64,000 nt of DNA from Methanomassiliicoccaceae archaeon UBA421. Its GTDB lineage: Archaea; Thermoplasmatota; Thermoplasmata; Methanomassiliicoccales; Methanomethylophilaceae. Below the pieces are notes generated by a model. The model made no database searches. It was given only the letters and a program-made list of their open reading frames with translations, and had not been told where the DNA came from. The position numbers and the translations under genes were made by a program. This document shows, piece after piece, positions 52,617-61,778 of this stretch. Location: contig DAHB01000003.1 of assembly GCA_002498365.1 (NCBI GenBank), forward strand, positions 62,001 to 126,000. Reading direction: 5' to 3'. The first letter of the stretch is position 1, and every line of letters starts with the position of its first letter.

Positions 52617-53873
52617 ATGTGGAAGCAAGTTAGCGAGGATTTCTGGAAAGAGAACCGCGCATCTAAGGTCGGGGACGTATCGGATGCCGTGAGCGGCATC
52701 ATCGGCGAGGTCCGTGCCGGCGGGGACAAGGCGCTGTTCGAGCTCACCAAGAAGTTCGACAGACAAGAAATCGGACGCCTCGAGGTAACACGCGAGGAGA
52801 TCGAAGATGCATACGATTCCGTCGACCAGGAGATAGTCGACGAGCTGGAGAACGCGGCATTCAACATCGAGCGCTTCCACGAGATGCAGGTGCCTCCCGA
52901 CATGTGGCTCAGGGAAGTCGAGCCCGGCATCACGCTGGGCGTCAAGAGCACGCCGCTCGAAAGGGTAGGATGCTACGTCCCCGGGGGACGAGCCTCATAC
53001 CCCAGCACCGCGCTGATGTGCATAATCCCTGCCAGGGTAGCGGGAGTGGGCGAGATAATCTGCTGCACCCCCGCCCCGGTGAACCCGGCGACGCTGGTCG
53101 CAATGGACATCGCGGGAGCGGACAAGATATTCAAGATAGGGGGCGCGCAGGCGGTGGCGGCGATGGCGCTGGGCACCGTCAACGTGCCCAAGGTCCAGAA
53201 GATCGTCGGTCCCGGAAACGTGTACGTCACGGCCGCAAAGATGATACTCCGCAACGAGGTTGAGATAGACTTCCCGGCAGGGCCCAGCGAGATAGGGGTC
53301 CTTGCCGATTCGGGTGCGGCATGCGAATACCTGGCGGCAGACCTAATAGCGCAAGCGGAGCACGACCCCTCGTCGGCCAGCATTCTCATAACGGACGACC
53401 CGGAGCTTCCCGGCCTCGTTTGGGAGGCCATGGAGCACATGATCGACGACCAGCCCAGGAAAAGCATCATACTGAAGGCCCTTGAGAACTCCGGATACAT
53501 ATTGGCTGAAGACATGGACGAGGCGGTGGAGATGATGAACCGCATCGCTCCGGAGCACCTGTCGATACAGACCTCCGACCCCATGGCCACCCTTTCGAAG
53601 GTCAGGAACGCAGGTTCGATATTCGTGGGCCCCTACACCCCGGTGGCCGCCGGCGACTATGCGTCGGGCACCAACCACGTGCTTCCCACGGCCGGGAACT
53701 CCTCCACCGCTTCCGGCCTCAACGTGTCCCATTTCCGCAAGACGTCCACCGTGCAGATGCTGACCCGCGAGGGCCTGGAGGCGCTCGCACCGACCATCGA
53801 GGTGCTGTCCACATCGGAGGGCCTTCACGCCCACTGCGATTCGGTCAGGGTCCGCTTCGACGATGCGGAGTGA
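52617..53873 (+). CDS. hisD: Histidinol dehydrogenase
   Basis: Zinc- and NAD-dependent enzyme performing the last two oxidations of histidine synthesis. The 418-residue protein shows VGCYVPGGRASYPST, the GPGNVYVTAAKM NAD segment, the FPAGPSEIGVLAD motif, DLIAQAEHDP with a zinc-binding Glu/His, and NHVLPTAG with the catalytic histidines. ATG 52617 is about 27 bases after CAATATAAA, and two 12-base repeats lie further upstream. It is apart from other his genes, and its stop is adjacent to the start of ppk1. Confidence 0.95.
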   Translation: MWKQVSEDFWKENRASKVGDVSDAVSGIIGEVRAGGDKALFELTKKFDRQEIGRLEVTREEIEDAYDSVDQEIVDELENAAFNIERFHEMQVPPDMWLREVEPGITLGVKSTPLERVGCYVPGGRASYPSTALMCIIPARVAGVGEIICCTPAPVNPATLVAMDIAGADKIFKIGGAQAVAAMALGTVNVPKVQKIVGPGNVYVTAAKMILRNEVEIDFPAGPSEIGVLADSGAACEYLAADLIAQAEHDPSSASILITDDPELPGLVWEAMEHMIDDQPRKSIILKALENSGYILAEDMDEAVEMMNRIAPEHLSIQTSDPMATLSKVRNAGSIFVGPYTPVAAGDYASGTNHVLPTAGNSSTASGLNVSHFRKTSTVQMLTREGLEALAPTIEVLSTSEGLHAHCDSVRVRFDDAE

Positions 53874-53874
53874 G

Positions 53875-55947
53875 ATGATGGACCATATTGACCTCTACGA
53901 TCCCAATCTATACATCAACAGAGAGCTCTCCTGGCTCGAGTTCAACAGGAGATGCCTCGACGAGGCAGGCGACAAGGGCGTTCCGCTTCTCGAACGCCTG
54001 AAGTTCCTGGCCATATGCTACGGGAACCTGGACGAGTTCTTCATGATCCGCGTCCCCGGTATCGTCAACGGCATAGTGGCAGGCGCGCCGATACTCGACG
54101 CCCCCGACATCGAGCATGACACATCCCGCCTTCTTTCGAATATCAACTCCAAGGTGGAAGGCCTCCTCGAGGGATACAACGCATGCTGGCTGGAGCTCAG
54201 GTCCGCTCTCTCCGAGAAAGGGATCAGGATCCTTTCCATCGACGACCTGTCCGACGAGCAGACCGAAGCCGTCGATTCGTTCTACAACGACCGCATCCAT
54301 CCCCTTCTGACGCCTCTCGCGCTGGACGTATCGCATCCGTTCCCTTTCATTTCAAGCAACACGCTCAGCCTCGCGGTCAAGATGGAGGGCATCAAAGGGC
54401 AGGTGATGTATGCGAGGATCAAGATGCCTCTCGGTCCCTTCAACCGCTTCGTCCGTATACCGTCCGAATCCTCGGGCTTCGACTACGTCCTTCTTGAGGA
54501 CATAGTGCGCCACAACGTGCAGAAGCTCTTCCCCGGTTTCAAGATCAACGGAGTCTACGCGTTCAGGGTGACCAGGAATGCGGACACCAAGGTGACGATC
54601 GACGAGGCCTGCGACCTCATGTCGGCCGTAGAGGAGTCCATCGAAGGCAGGGGCACCGGTTTTCCGGTCAGGATGGTCACCGAGTCCTCGATGCCCCAGG
54701 ACATGGTGGAGCTTTTCGGCAAGAACCTGGACCTCGGGCTGGAGCAGATACACAGGTCCGGTTCGCCGCTGATGCTTAACAGCCTCTGGGAGCTCTATGA
54801 CCTCAACATGCCGGGCCTCAAAGAGAAGGACTTCAGGCCCTATTGCCCGCCGGAGCTGGCGGAGGGCTCGTCGATATTCGAGGCCATAGCCAAGAGGGAC
54901 TGGGTGCTGTACCATCCTTACGAATCGTTCGGCATAATCGTCAGGTTCCTCCAGGAAGCGGCCCACGACCCGGCGGTCCAGAGCATCAAGATATGCCTGT
55001 ACAGGATCGGAAAGGACCCTTCTATAATCCAGGCCCTGAGAGACGCCAGAGAGAGGGGGAAGACCGTATCCGTTCTGATGGAGATAAGGGCGAAATTCGA
55101 TGAGACCAACAACATCCAGCTTGCGAAAAGCATGGAACAGCTGGGCATACATGTGGTCTTCGGGCCCCTGGAGCTCAAGGTCCATTCAAAGCTCCTGCAG
55201 GCGGTGCGCCTGGAAGGCGGCCATCTCGTCAGATACACCCACATGAGCTCCGGCAACTACAACGTGAGCACAGCCAAGCAGTACGCTGACATATCGTTCC
55301 TAACGGTGGACGAGGAGATCGGGGAGGACGTGGGCGAGCTGTTCAATTCCCTCACCGGCTATTTCGGGCCCAGAGACTACAAGCAGCTGCTGGTGTCGCC
55401 TCTGAACCTGAAGGATTCGCTCATCGAGAAGATAGAGAGGGAGATCCGGCGCAAAGAGGAGACCGGCAGCGGATATATCGCACTGAAGGCCAACGGACTC
55501 ATAGACGCCGACATAATCGCCAGCCTTTACAGCGCTTCCATCGCCGGCGTGAAGATAGAGCTGAACATACGGGGGCTGTGCTGCCTCCGTCCCGGGATTC
55601 CCGGAGTATCTGAGAACATACGCGTCGTAAGGGTCGTCGACAGGTTCCTGGAGCATGCGCGCATCTACTACTTCGAGAACGGTGGCGACCCGGAGATGTA
55701 TATGGGGTCCTCGGACATAATGCCGAGGAACCTCCTTGCGAGGGTCGAGACGCTGTTCCCGGTCCTCGACAAGGAGATGCTGGTCTCCATCAGGGACAAC
55801 ATCCTGCGCGTGCACCTCGACGACAACGTCAAGGCCAGCGAGCTGACCGCCGACGGAACCTATGTTCCGGTGGCGAGGAAGAAGAAGGAGCCCTTGGTCA
55901 GGTCGCAGAAATGGTTCATAGACCACAGAGGGTGCTGGCATGGTTGA
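53875..55947 (+). CDS. ppk1: Polyphosphate kinase 1
   Basis: Reversible transfer of the ATP gamma phosphate to long-chain polyphosphate. The 690-residue protein has the N-terminal signature NRELSWLEFNRR, the head domain, and two PLD-like catalytic domains: the autophosphorylated histidine is in KVHSKLLQ (near residue 435), followed by YTHMSSGNYN; the second site has YMGSSDIMPRNL. ATG 53875 or 53878 follows GGAGTGAG, directly after the hisD stop. The 3' end overlaps ppx by eight bases. Kinase and exopolyphosphatase together set the polyphosphate pool. Confidence 0.95.
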   Translation: MMDHIDLYDPNLYINRELSWLEFNRRCLDEAGDKGVPLLERLKFLAICYGNLDEFFMIRVPGIVNGIVAGAPILDAPDIEHDTSRLLSNINSKVEGLLEGYNACWLELRSALSEKGIRILSIDDLSDEQTEAVDSFYNDRIHPLLTPLALDVSHPFPFISSNTLSLAVKMEGIKGQVMYARIKMPLGPFNRFVRIPSESSGFDYVLLEDIVRHNVQKLFPGFKINGVYAFRVTRNADTKVTIDEACDLMSAVEESIEGRGTGFPVRMVTESSMPQDMVELFGKNLDLGLEQIHRSGSPLMLNSLWELYDLNMPGLKEKDFRPYCPPELAEGSSIFEAIAKRDWVLYHPYESFGIIVRFLQEAAHDPAVQSIKICLYRIGKDPSIIQALRDARERGKTVSVLMEIRAKFDETNNIQLAKSMEQLGIHVVFGPLELKVHSKLLQAVRLEGGHLVRYTHMSSGNYNVSTAKQYADISFLTVDEEIGEDVGELFNSLTGYFGPRDYKQLLVSPLNLKDSLIEKIEREIRRKEETGSGYIALKANGLIDADIIASLYSASIAGVKIELNIRGLCCLRPGIPGVSENIRVVRVVDRFLEHARIYYFENGGDPEMYMGSSDIMPRNLLARVETLFPVLDKEMLVSIRDNILRVHLDDNVKASELTADGTYVPVARKKKEPLVRSQKWFIDHRGCWHG

Positions 55948-57475
55948 CGGCAGGACCGTCGGTTTCATAGATGTGGGCACGAACTCGATACATGTGCTGG
56001 TGACCCAGTTCTTCCCTGATTCCGTGGGCGCCCCGATATTCGACGACAAGGAGTCCGTGAGGCTGGGACAGAACCTCTTCGCCGAGGGATTCATAGACCA
56101 GGAGACGATAGAGAGGACGAAGCTGGTCATCGGACGTTTCGTAAAGATCGCCAAGGACATGGGCGCAGAGGAGATCTTCGCATTCGCGACATGCGCCGCA
56201 CGCGAGGCCTACAACAGGAACGAGCTTCTGGATGCGGCCTCCGAAGCGGGGATCGATCTGAGGATAATATCCGGTACCGAGGAGGCCAGGCTCGTGGGGC
56301 TCGGCGTGTTCGGACCGTACGGGCCTCCGGACAGGTGCGTGGACATCGACCTCGGAGGAGGAAGCACCGAGATCAACCTCTGCAAAGGCAGCGAGACGAT
56401 ATTCCTCGACAGCCTGATGGCGGGCTCGGTGCGCTTCTCCTACGGGCTGGGAATAGACCAGCGGGGCGTCGTGTCCAGCGCCGAATACGAGAAGATCCTC
56501 CGTGCCGTGGACAAAGTGGCCGAGAACGCGGCCAACAGGCTCAGGGAGATAGGATTCGACAGGGCGGTGGGGTCGTCCGGCACGATGATAAATCTGGCCG
56601 AGATTTGCGCCGCCCGCAGGGACGGCGATGCTTCGTACATGACGAAAAAAGAGCTTTCGGAGCTGATGAGGGACCTGTGCGCAATGGACGAGGTCCAGCG
56701 CCGCGGCGTGCCCAGGATGAATCCCGGAAGGTCGGATATAATCATCGGAGGCGGAGCCATAGCAGAGGAGCTGATGCGTCTTTTCGAGATAGACAAGATA
56801 TTCATCAGCGACCGCGGGCTCAGAGAAGGGATGCAGTTCGACTATCTGTTGGGCAAGGGGAGGAAGGAGTTCAACCTCAGGCGATCGTCCGTCATGACCC
56901 TCGCCAGGCGCTGCGGTTTCAACGAGAAGCACGCATCCCAGGTGAACATGCTCACGATGCAGCTGTTCGACAGCACGAAAGACCTCGGCCTTCACTCGAT
57001 GAACGGCGATGTCAGGGGGCTGCTTGGATATGCGGCGACGCTCCACGACATAGGAGAGTTCATCAGCTACAACAAGCACAATGTCCACTCTTACACGATA
57101 ATTCTGAACTCCAACATGCCCGGTTTCACCTCGGCGGAGCTGGAGGACATGGCGCTGATGGCAAAGTTCCACCACAAGCGGTTCCCAGGAGCGAACCACA
57201 AGCTCCTGAAGACGCTTCCCAGGCAACGGGCGAAGACCGTCCGCTACTGCGCGATGATGCTCCGGATGGCCGACGTGCTGGACAGGCACAGGTCATCGCC
57301 CGTGGACAGCATGCGTGTGCTTACGGTCGGAGACAGCGTGCTCATCGACCTGAAGTCCAAAGAGGATCTTAGCATGGAGGTCTGGAAGCTCGAAGAGCTC
57401 TCGGAACCGTTCAAAGACGTGTTCGGGCTCGAGCTGAGGATCTGCGCCTCGGGATGGGGAGGGGCGAGGATATAG
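55940..57475 (+). CDS. ppx: Exopolyphosphatase, Ppx/GppA family
   Basis: Removes terminal phosphate from polyphosphate (or pppGpp in bacteria). The actin-like ATPase fold shows GFIDVGTNSIHVLV (residues 8-21), DIDLGGGSTEINL (near 136-148) and GSSGTMINLAEI; the C-terminal part is an HD-like domain with LGYAATLHDIGEFI. Length 511 residues matches the long form. The start lies inside the ppk1 end. The stop is TAG, almost unused in this window; the frame continues nine sense codons to a TGA at 57503-57505, so amber read-through would only add ten residues. Confidence 0.93.
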   Translation: MVDGRTVGFIDVGTNSIHVLVTQFFPDSVGAPIFDDKESVRLGQNLFAEGFIDQETIERTKLVIGRFVKIAKDMGAEEIFAFATCAAREAYNRNELLDAASEAGIDLRIISGTEEARLVGLGVFGPYGPPDRCVDIDLGGGSTEINLCKGSETIFLDSLMAGSVRFSYGLGIDQRGVVSSAEYEKILRAVDKVAENAANRLREIGFDRAVGSSGTMINLAEICAARRDGDASYMTKKELSELMRDLCAMDEVQRRGVPRMNPGRSDIIIGGGAIAEELMRLFEIDKIFISDRGLREGMQFDYLLGKGRKEFNLRRSSVMTLARRCGFNEKHASQVNMLTMQLFDSTKDLGLHSMNGDVRGLLGYAATLHDIGEFISYNKHNVHSYTIILNSNMPGFTSAELEDMALMAKFHHKRFPGANHKLLKTLPRQRAKTVRYCAMMLRMADVLDRHRSSPVDSMRVLTVGDSVLIDLKSKEDLSMEVWKLEELSEPFKDVFGLELRICASGWGGARI

Positions 57476-57594
57476 GTCCCGCGGCAAGAACGCACCGTGA
57501 GATGATTTTCCGCAACGTCGGACTTTCGGACGCCCTTCCAGCCACGCCTCTTCGTTAGGAACCATTAAATTAAGGCAAGTTATGTTAATTTCAG

Positions 57595-57637
57595 AAGCGG
57601 GATACCCCTTGCATGGATTAACGTCCGTTTCCCGCTT
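57595..57637. terminator. Inverted repeat between convergent ppx and larE
   Basis: AAGCGGGA (57595-57602) and TCCCGCTT (57630-57637) form a perfect 8-bp stem with a 27-base loop; TTTAAAA follows on the plus side, and the right arm touches the larE stop codon. It may end transcripts from either side. The loop is long for a terminator, so confidence is limited. The remaining stretch from 57476 is A/T-rich and holds no gene. Confidence 0.35.
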
Positions 57638-58401
57638 TAAAATCCCTTATATCCCTCGGGATCGAACTCGAGGGATATCCCCTTCTCATCGGCCATTTCT
57701 TTCAGTCGGCCCCATGCTCGGCGGAGCAGCTCCAGTTCCTCCGGGGAGGTCTGCACCAGCGCGCTGTCCCCGTAATAACGGAACCTCACCTGTTCCACCC
57801 CCGCCGTCTTCCGGACGAGGGCCTCCCACTCCTCGACCTCCCTCAGCGCGGCATCGGTGATGACGGTGCCGCAGGATATGCGGGTGGAAAGGCACGTGTC
57901 CTTGACCAGCCCCTTCGACCAATCCTTTGACGTCACGTGCCCGACTATCTCCTTTCTTCCTACTTTCAGCGACTCGAGGGGCCTGAAGAAGAAGAGCTCC
58001 ACGGCCGCTTTGTGGCCCGGGCGGTCCTGGGGGAGGTCGTCGTAGTTGTCCCCGCATATGCAGTTTCCAGTTCCAAGTTCGACCGCCAGCGTCCTGACCG
58101 TCGAGTAGATCGCCCTTTTACAGCGATAGCAGCGGTCCGCCCCGTTCGCTTCCACGCCCGGCATGTCCTTCCATCCGAGCTCTGCCACCATAAAGGGGAT
58201 ACCTATCGAACCGGCGATCCTCTCCGCCTCGACCCTCTGCTTCCTGCTGACCATCGGAGTGTCCACGAAAACGGCAGTAACGTCTTCTATAGACCTCACG
58301 CAGGCCTCGGCCAGATACGAGCTGTCGAAACCGCCGGAGAACGCCAGCACAGCAGAGTCCATCTTTCTCAGGAATTCGCAAACTTCCTCGAACCTGTTCA
58401 T
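57637..58401 (-). CDS. larE: Sacrificial sulfur transferase LarE
   Basis: ATP-dependent enzyme that adds sulfur to the pyridinium carboxylates in nickel-pincer nucleotide synthesis. The 254-residue protein has the PP-loop AFSGGFDSSYL (near residues 20-30), a CxxC in RCYRCKRAIY, the GDNYDDLPQDRPG segment, and the conserved sulfur-donating cysteine in DTCLSTR. Because RCYRCK adds cysteines, a cluster-dependent catalytic LarE is possible rather than the self-sacrificing type. ATG 58401 is preceded by AAGGATGAG. It is divergent from larB with 56 bases between starts. LarC and LarA are not in the window. Confidence 0.88.
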   Translation of the reverse strand: MNRFEEVCEFLRKMDSAVLAFSGGFDSSYLAEACVRSIEDVTAVFVDTPMVSRKQRVEAERIAGSIGIPFMVAELGWKDMPGVEANGADRCYRCKRAIYSTVRTLAVELGTGNCICGDNYDDLPQDRPGHKAAVELFFFRPLESLKVGRKEIVGHVTSKDWSKGLVKDTCLSTRISCGTVITDAALREVEEWEALVRKTAGVEQVRFRYYGDSALVQTSPEELELLRRAWGRLKEMADEKGISLEFDPEGYKGF

Positions 58402-58457
58402 CTCATCCTTAACATTTCCGCGAATGTCTTTAACCCTTCGCACACATACGAGCGCAT

Positions 58458-59204
58458 ATGGACATCAGAGAGGTGTTGGAATCCTACAAGGCGGGCAGGA
58501 TCGGCGCCGCGGAGGCGGAAAGGTCCCTCCGCGCCGACTACATCGAGTCGATAGGGAACGATGTCAATATGGACCTGGGAAGAGAGGTCAGGAAGGGAAC
58601 TCCCGAGGTCGTATACGCCAGGGCGAAGGCCCCCGAGACCGTGGCAAAGATATTGCGGGGGTCCAGAGGGAGGCTTCTGGTGTCGGGGGCCGCCGAGGAA
58701 CACTTCCGAGCGGCAGACGGCATCGAGGGGGCGGAGTTCCACAGGGAGTGCGGATGCATAGTCCTCGGCGGATTCCCGGAGGAGAAGTACGGCCCGGTGG
58801 CCGTGGTAACCGCCGGGACATCCGACATACCGGTCGCCGGCGAGGCGGTCCTTATGGCCCGCATGATGGGCTGCTCGTGCCTGGAATACTATGACATCGG
58901 AGTCTCGGGAATGCACCGTCTGATATCTCCTATGAAGGAGATCATATAGAAGGACGCCGCAGCGGTAGTGGCGGTCGCCGGCATGGAAGGGGCGCTGCCA
59001 ACCCTTGTGTCTTCGCTTTCCCCGGTGCCGGTCATAGGAGTGCCCACATCCACAGGCTACGGCATCGGAGGCGACGGGCTCGCGGCCCTTATGGGGATGC
59101 TGCAATCCTGCTCTCCCGGCCTGAGCGTGGTGAACATAGACAACGGAATTGGGGCGGGCGCGATGGCCGCCATGATAGCCAGAGGCAGGGTCTCCGAGAG
59201 ATGA
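58458..59204 (+). CDS. larB: LarB with one in-frame TAG, probable pyrrolysine codon
   Basis: Carboxylates and hydrolyses nicotinate adenine dinucleotide in nickel-pincer cofactor synthesis. The first 163 codons encode the N-terminal domain and the start of the PurE-like domain ([27 protein letters not shown]); codon 164 is TAG (58947-58949); the same frame continues without shift into [21 protein letters not shown] and [11 protein letters not shown], the rest of LarB, to TGA at 59202-59204. Total 248 residues equals a normal LarB. TAG therefore interrupts one intact protein, as expected if amber is decoded as pyrrolysine. A leaderless start at ATG 58458 follows TTTAACCC. The end overlaps nreA (ATGA). 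Confidence 0.88.
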
Positions 59205-60475
59205 GCGGACAGACCTTCTTCGACCCGATGGCCGCGATGAACAGCACCGAGATCAAATCGGGATTATGTTCCATCTGCAAGGGCTCCCGCAGGCTGTGCG
59301 GCAAGGACAGATGCCCGCTGATGATCAAGTTCTACTCACAGCAGAAGACCCTGCCGATGATAGAGACCAAGGACCTTGCGGGGAGCAGCCCTCCCGCCGT
59401 GTTCGTAGGAAGGTTCGGATATCCCAAGGTGGACGTGGGCCCGCTCATTCCTCCGGAGTTCGGAGACACTTCCATAATGGACACACCCGAGCGCTGGGTG
59501 GGGAAGAGCATAGACGAGATAGTCGATTTCAGGTTCAAGCTCGTCCGCGGAAAGATCAGGATAGACGCCTGCGACTTCAAAAAGTCGGGCAGGGTGGTCG
59601 ACGACATACAGGAGATCGCCCTTACGGAGCGCCCCCTGGACATCGAGGCGGAATTCTCCCACAAGCCAAGGGGGCGCTTGGTCATGGACGACGAGGTGCA
59701 GCCGTTCGGGCCGTCCGCAAGGATGACGTCCATGAAGAAGAGCAACGGCAGGTTCGAAAGGAACCTGGAACGCAGCTTCTACGACACCGACATGAAGGCC
59801 GTGGATGCCGTCATATCGTCCTACCGCAACGGGACGCTGATATCCGAGATAGAGAAGGCGTTCTCCGTGGGGACCATGGGCGTGGACAAGCGGCGCAGGT
59901 TCGTCCCCACGAGATGGAGCATCACGGCGGTGGACGACATAATAGGCAAAGATCTGCTGGAGACCACCAAGTTCTACGGCACGATCGATGACTACCGCAT
60001 ATATCAGTGGGAGCAGCTGGACAACCGCTGGTGCATCCTGATGATGCCCTGCACCTGGAGGTACGAGCTCATCGAGGCCTGGTATCCGAACACCACATGG
60101 AACCCGACCGGACGTACCGTCGACATAATCAGCGACTGCGAGTTCTTCGACGGCCGGAAGGAATACGCCCACATCGGCGGATGCTACTACGCTGCCAGGA
60201 TGGCCGTGAACGAGCTTCTCATCAGCGAAAGGCGCACGGCGGGCGTCGTGATATTCCGCGAGGCGCACCCCGGATACGTCATGCCCGTAGGCGTATGGAA
60301 CGTCAGGGAGAACGTCAGGGAGGCCCTGCGCACCAAGCCGTACAGCTATGATACCCTGGACCGGGCGATGGACCACGTGGACAGGGTCATGGACATACCC
60401 AAGGGCACATGGGTCAGCAACTCGGGGGTCCTGAAGGACTGGTATACGCAAAGGAGGATAGAGGACTATTACTGA
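59201..60475 (+). CDS. nreA: Archaeal DNA repair protein NreA
   Basis: NreA proteins help archaeal cells survive DNA damage and bind the sliding clamp PCNA. The 424-residue protein has an N-terminal zinc-finger-like [17 protein letters not shown] (near residues 23-39), the conserved [15 protein letters not shown] segment, the central [16 protein letters not shown], and ends in QRRIEDYY, a PCNA-interacting (PIP) motif. The start overlaps the larB stop by four bases, so it depends on the larB message and possibly on read-through by ribosomes crossing the TAG. Confidence 0.93.
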   Translation: MSGQTFFDPMAAMNSTEIKSGLCSICKGSRRLCGKDRCPLMIKFYSQQKTLPMIETKDLAGSSPPAVFVGRFGYPKVDVGPLIPPEFGDTSIMDTPERWVGKSIDEIVDFRFKLVRGKIRIDACDFKKSGRVVDDIQEIALTERPLDIEAEFSHKPRGRLVMDDEVQPFGPSARMTSMKKSNGRFERNLERSFYDTDMKAVDAVISSYRNGTLISEIEKAFSVGTMGVDKRRRFVPTRWSITAVDDIIGKDLLETTKFYGTIDDYRIYQWEQLDNRWCILMMPCTWRYELIEAWYPNTTWNPTGRTVDIISDCEFFDGRKEYAHIGGCYYAARMAVNELLISERRTAGVVIFREAHPGYVMPVGVWNVRENVREALRTKPYSYDTLDRAMDHVDRVMDIPKGTWVSNSGVLKDWYTQRRIEDYY

Positions 60476-60512
60476 CCTTCTCGACTTCACGCCCTCGGAC
60501 GAATGGGACGGT

Positions 60513-61244
60513 GTGTTCGAGACCGTGAAATGCAAAAGGGCGCTCTCCCCGTCAGGCCTCCCAGGCATAGATTACGCTCTGAATCCCTACGGAGGCTGCG
60601 AGCACGGCTGCGTGTACTGCTACGGGCCCGAGGTGACCCACACGGAATTCGGGCAATGGCGCATCGTGAAGGTCAGGAGCAACATAGCGGAGAGATTGGC
60701 CAAAGAGGTGAGGAACATAGACGGCACAGTTGGCGTGGGGACCGTCACCGACCCCTACCAGTACGCCGAAAAGAGGTTCATGCTGACCTCCCAGTGCCTG
60801 GAGGTCCTTAGGTCCGCCGGTCTTAGGGTCCATGTGCACACGAAGTCCGACCTGATCCTCCGCGACCTGGACATCATCTCTGGGATGAAGGGGGAGGTGG
60901 GGATCACCATCACAACGCTCGACGAGAAGGCCTCCCATGTGACCGAGCCGGGCGCACCGCTTCCAGCAAGGAGGCTGGATGCCCTTAGGGAGCTGACCTG
61001 CGCGGGCGTGGACACCTATGCGCTGGTGGGACCGGTGCTCAGGTTCCTGGAAGGCAGGGAGGAGGAATTCGTAGAAGCCGTCGCTTCCACAGGCGTAAGG
61101 CGCATGTGCATCGACCGTCTGAACCTGCGACCGCTGCTCTCTCAGAGGCTGGACCGCATGGGGATAACCGGTTCTGCCGAGGCGTTGGAGAAGATACGGC
61201 GTCTCGCCGGGGACTCCGGCATGGAGGTCACCGACGTATTCTGA
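60513..61244 (+). CDS. Radical SAM protein, SplB-like
   Basis: A 243-residue radical SAM enzyme with the cluster motif CEHGCVYCYG (CxxxCxxC near residues 29-36) and the barrel segments GVGTVTDPYQYAEKRF and VHVHTKSDLILRDLD, which resemble the spore photoproduct lyase-like group (Rv2578c-type). Substrate unknown; its position after nreA hints at nucleic-acid repair. The only standard start is GTG 60513, but the 15 upstream codons (60468-60512) are protein-like ([13 protein letters not shown]), with GAGGA just before, so initiation at the ATT 60468 or a nearby non-standard codon is possible. Confidence 0.83.
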   Translation: MFETVKCKRALSPSGLPGIDYALNPYGGCEHGCVYCYGPEVTHTEFGQWRIVKVRSNIAERLAKEVRNIDGTVGVGTVTDPYQYAEKRFMLTSQCLEVLRSAGLRVHVHTKSDLILRDLDIISGMKGEVGITITTLDEKASHVTEPGAPLPARRLDALRELTCAGVDTYALVGPVLRFLEGREEEFVEAVASTGVRRMCIDRLNLRPLLSQRLDRMGITGSAEALEKIRRLAGDSGMEVTDVF

Positions 61245-61635
61245 AGGTGAGCTTGTCCCTCACGGAAAGCGAATAGAAGAATATGATCAGCGAGACCGCC
61301 AGAACGATCGCCAAGAACAAGAGGGACGTCCCGTTCATGGAGCCGTAGACGGTCAGCCTGATGTACAATACATAGAATACCATATAGAGTATCATCGCCG
61401 CGGTAAGGTGCGATACCCTCACCTGCACCTCTCCTCCGCGGTTCCTGTATCCTATGCAGACAATGCCGCCGCCTATCAGAAAGCTGAGGAGCAGGGCGAC
61501 GTAAGTTACAGAGGGGAAGGGCCACCTGCTTGCGAAGAAAGCAAGATAAAGCAGCGAAGCTCCCCAAAAACACACCCCTAGGTAGACCAGCCACACTCCT
61601 TCCATCGAGTCGTAGTTGATCCTGAAAGTACGCAT
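61228..61635 (-). CDS. Four-helix membrane protein of unknown function
   Basis: A 135-residue hydrophobic protein with four predicted membrane helices at about 13-33, 42-62, 78-97 and 103-123, a short charged N terminus and a basic C-terminal tail (RDKLTFRIRR). No family was recognised. The last 17 bases overlap the convergent radical SAM gene. A TATA-like stretch (ATATATTC on the minus strand, near 61655-61662) is about 25 bases before ATG 61635. Confidence 0.68.
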   Translation of the reverse strand: MRTFRINYDSMEGVWLVYLGVCFWGASLLYLAFFASRWPFPSVTYVALLLSFLIGGGIVCIGYRNRGGEVQVRVSHLTAAMILYMVFYVLYIRLTVYGSMNGTSLLFLAIVLAVSLIIFFYSLSVRDKLTFRIRR

Positions 61636-61778
61636 CCGGAAGATATTTTACTTATGAATATATATCCTTATCCTTTGATAAAACGGGCCCGCGACCAACG
61701 AAAACTGCGCTGGTAGTGAAGGAATAGTTAATATAGAAGAACAAATTTATCGTAACCAAGACAAAGGAGGATAATCCA

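Noticed and set aside
58949..59204. Split larB as two separate genes or a pseudogene
   Set aside because: There is only one TAG, no frameshift, the total length is normal, and the second half has no ribosome binding site of its own before GTG 58968; read-through fits better, though a recent amber mutation cannot be excluded by sequence alone.
59336..60568. A 410-codon minus-strand frame
   Set aside because: Antisense to nreA, which is supported by its zinc finger, core motifs and PIP-like C terminus.
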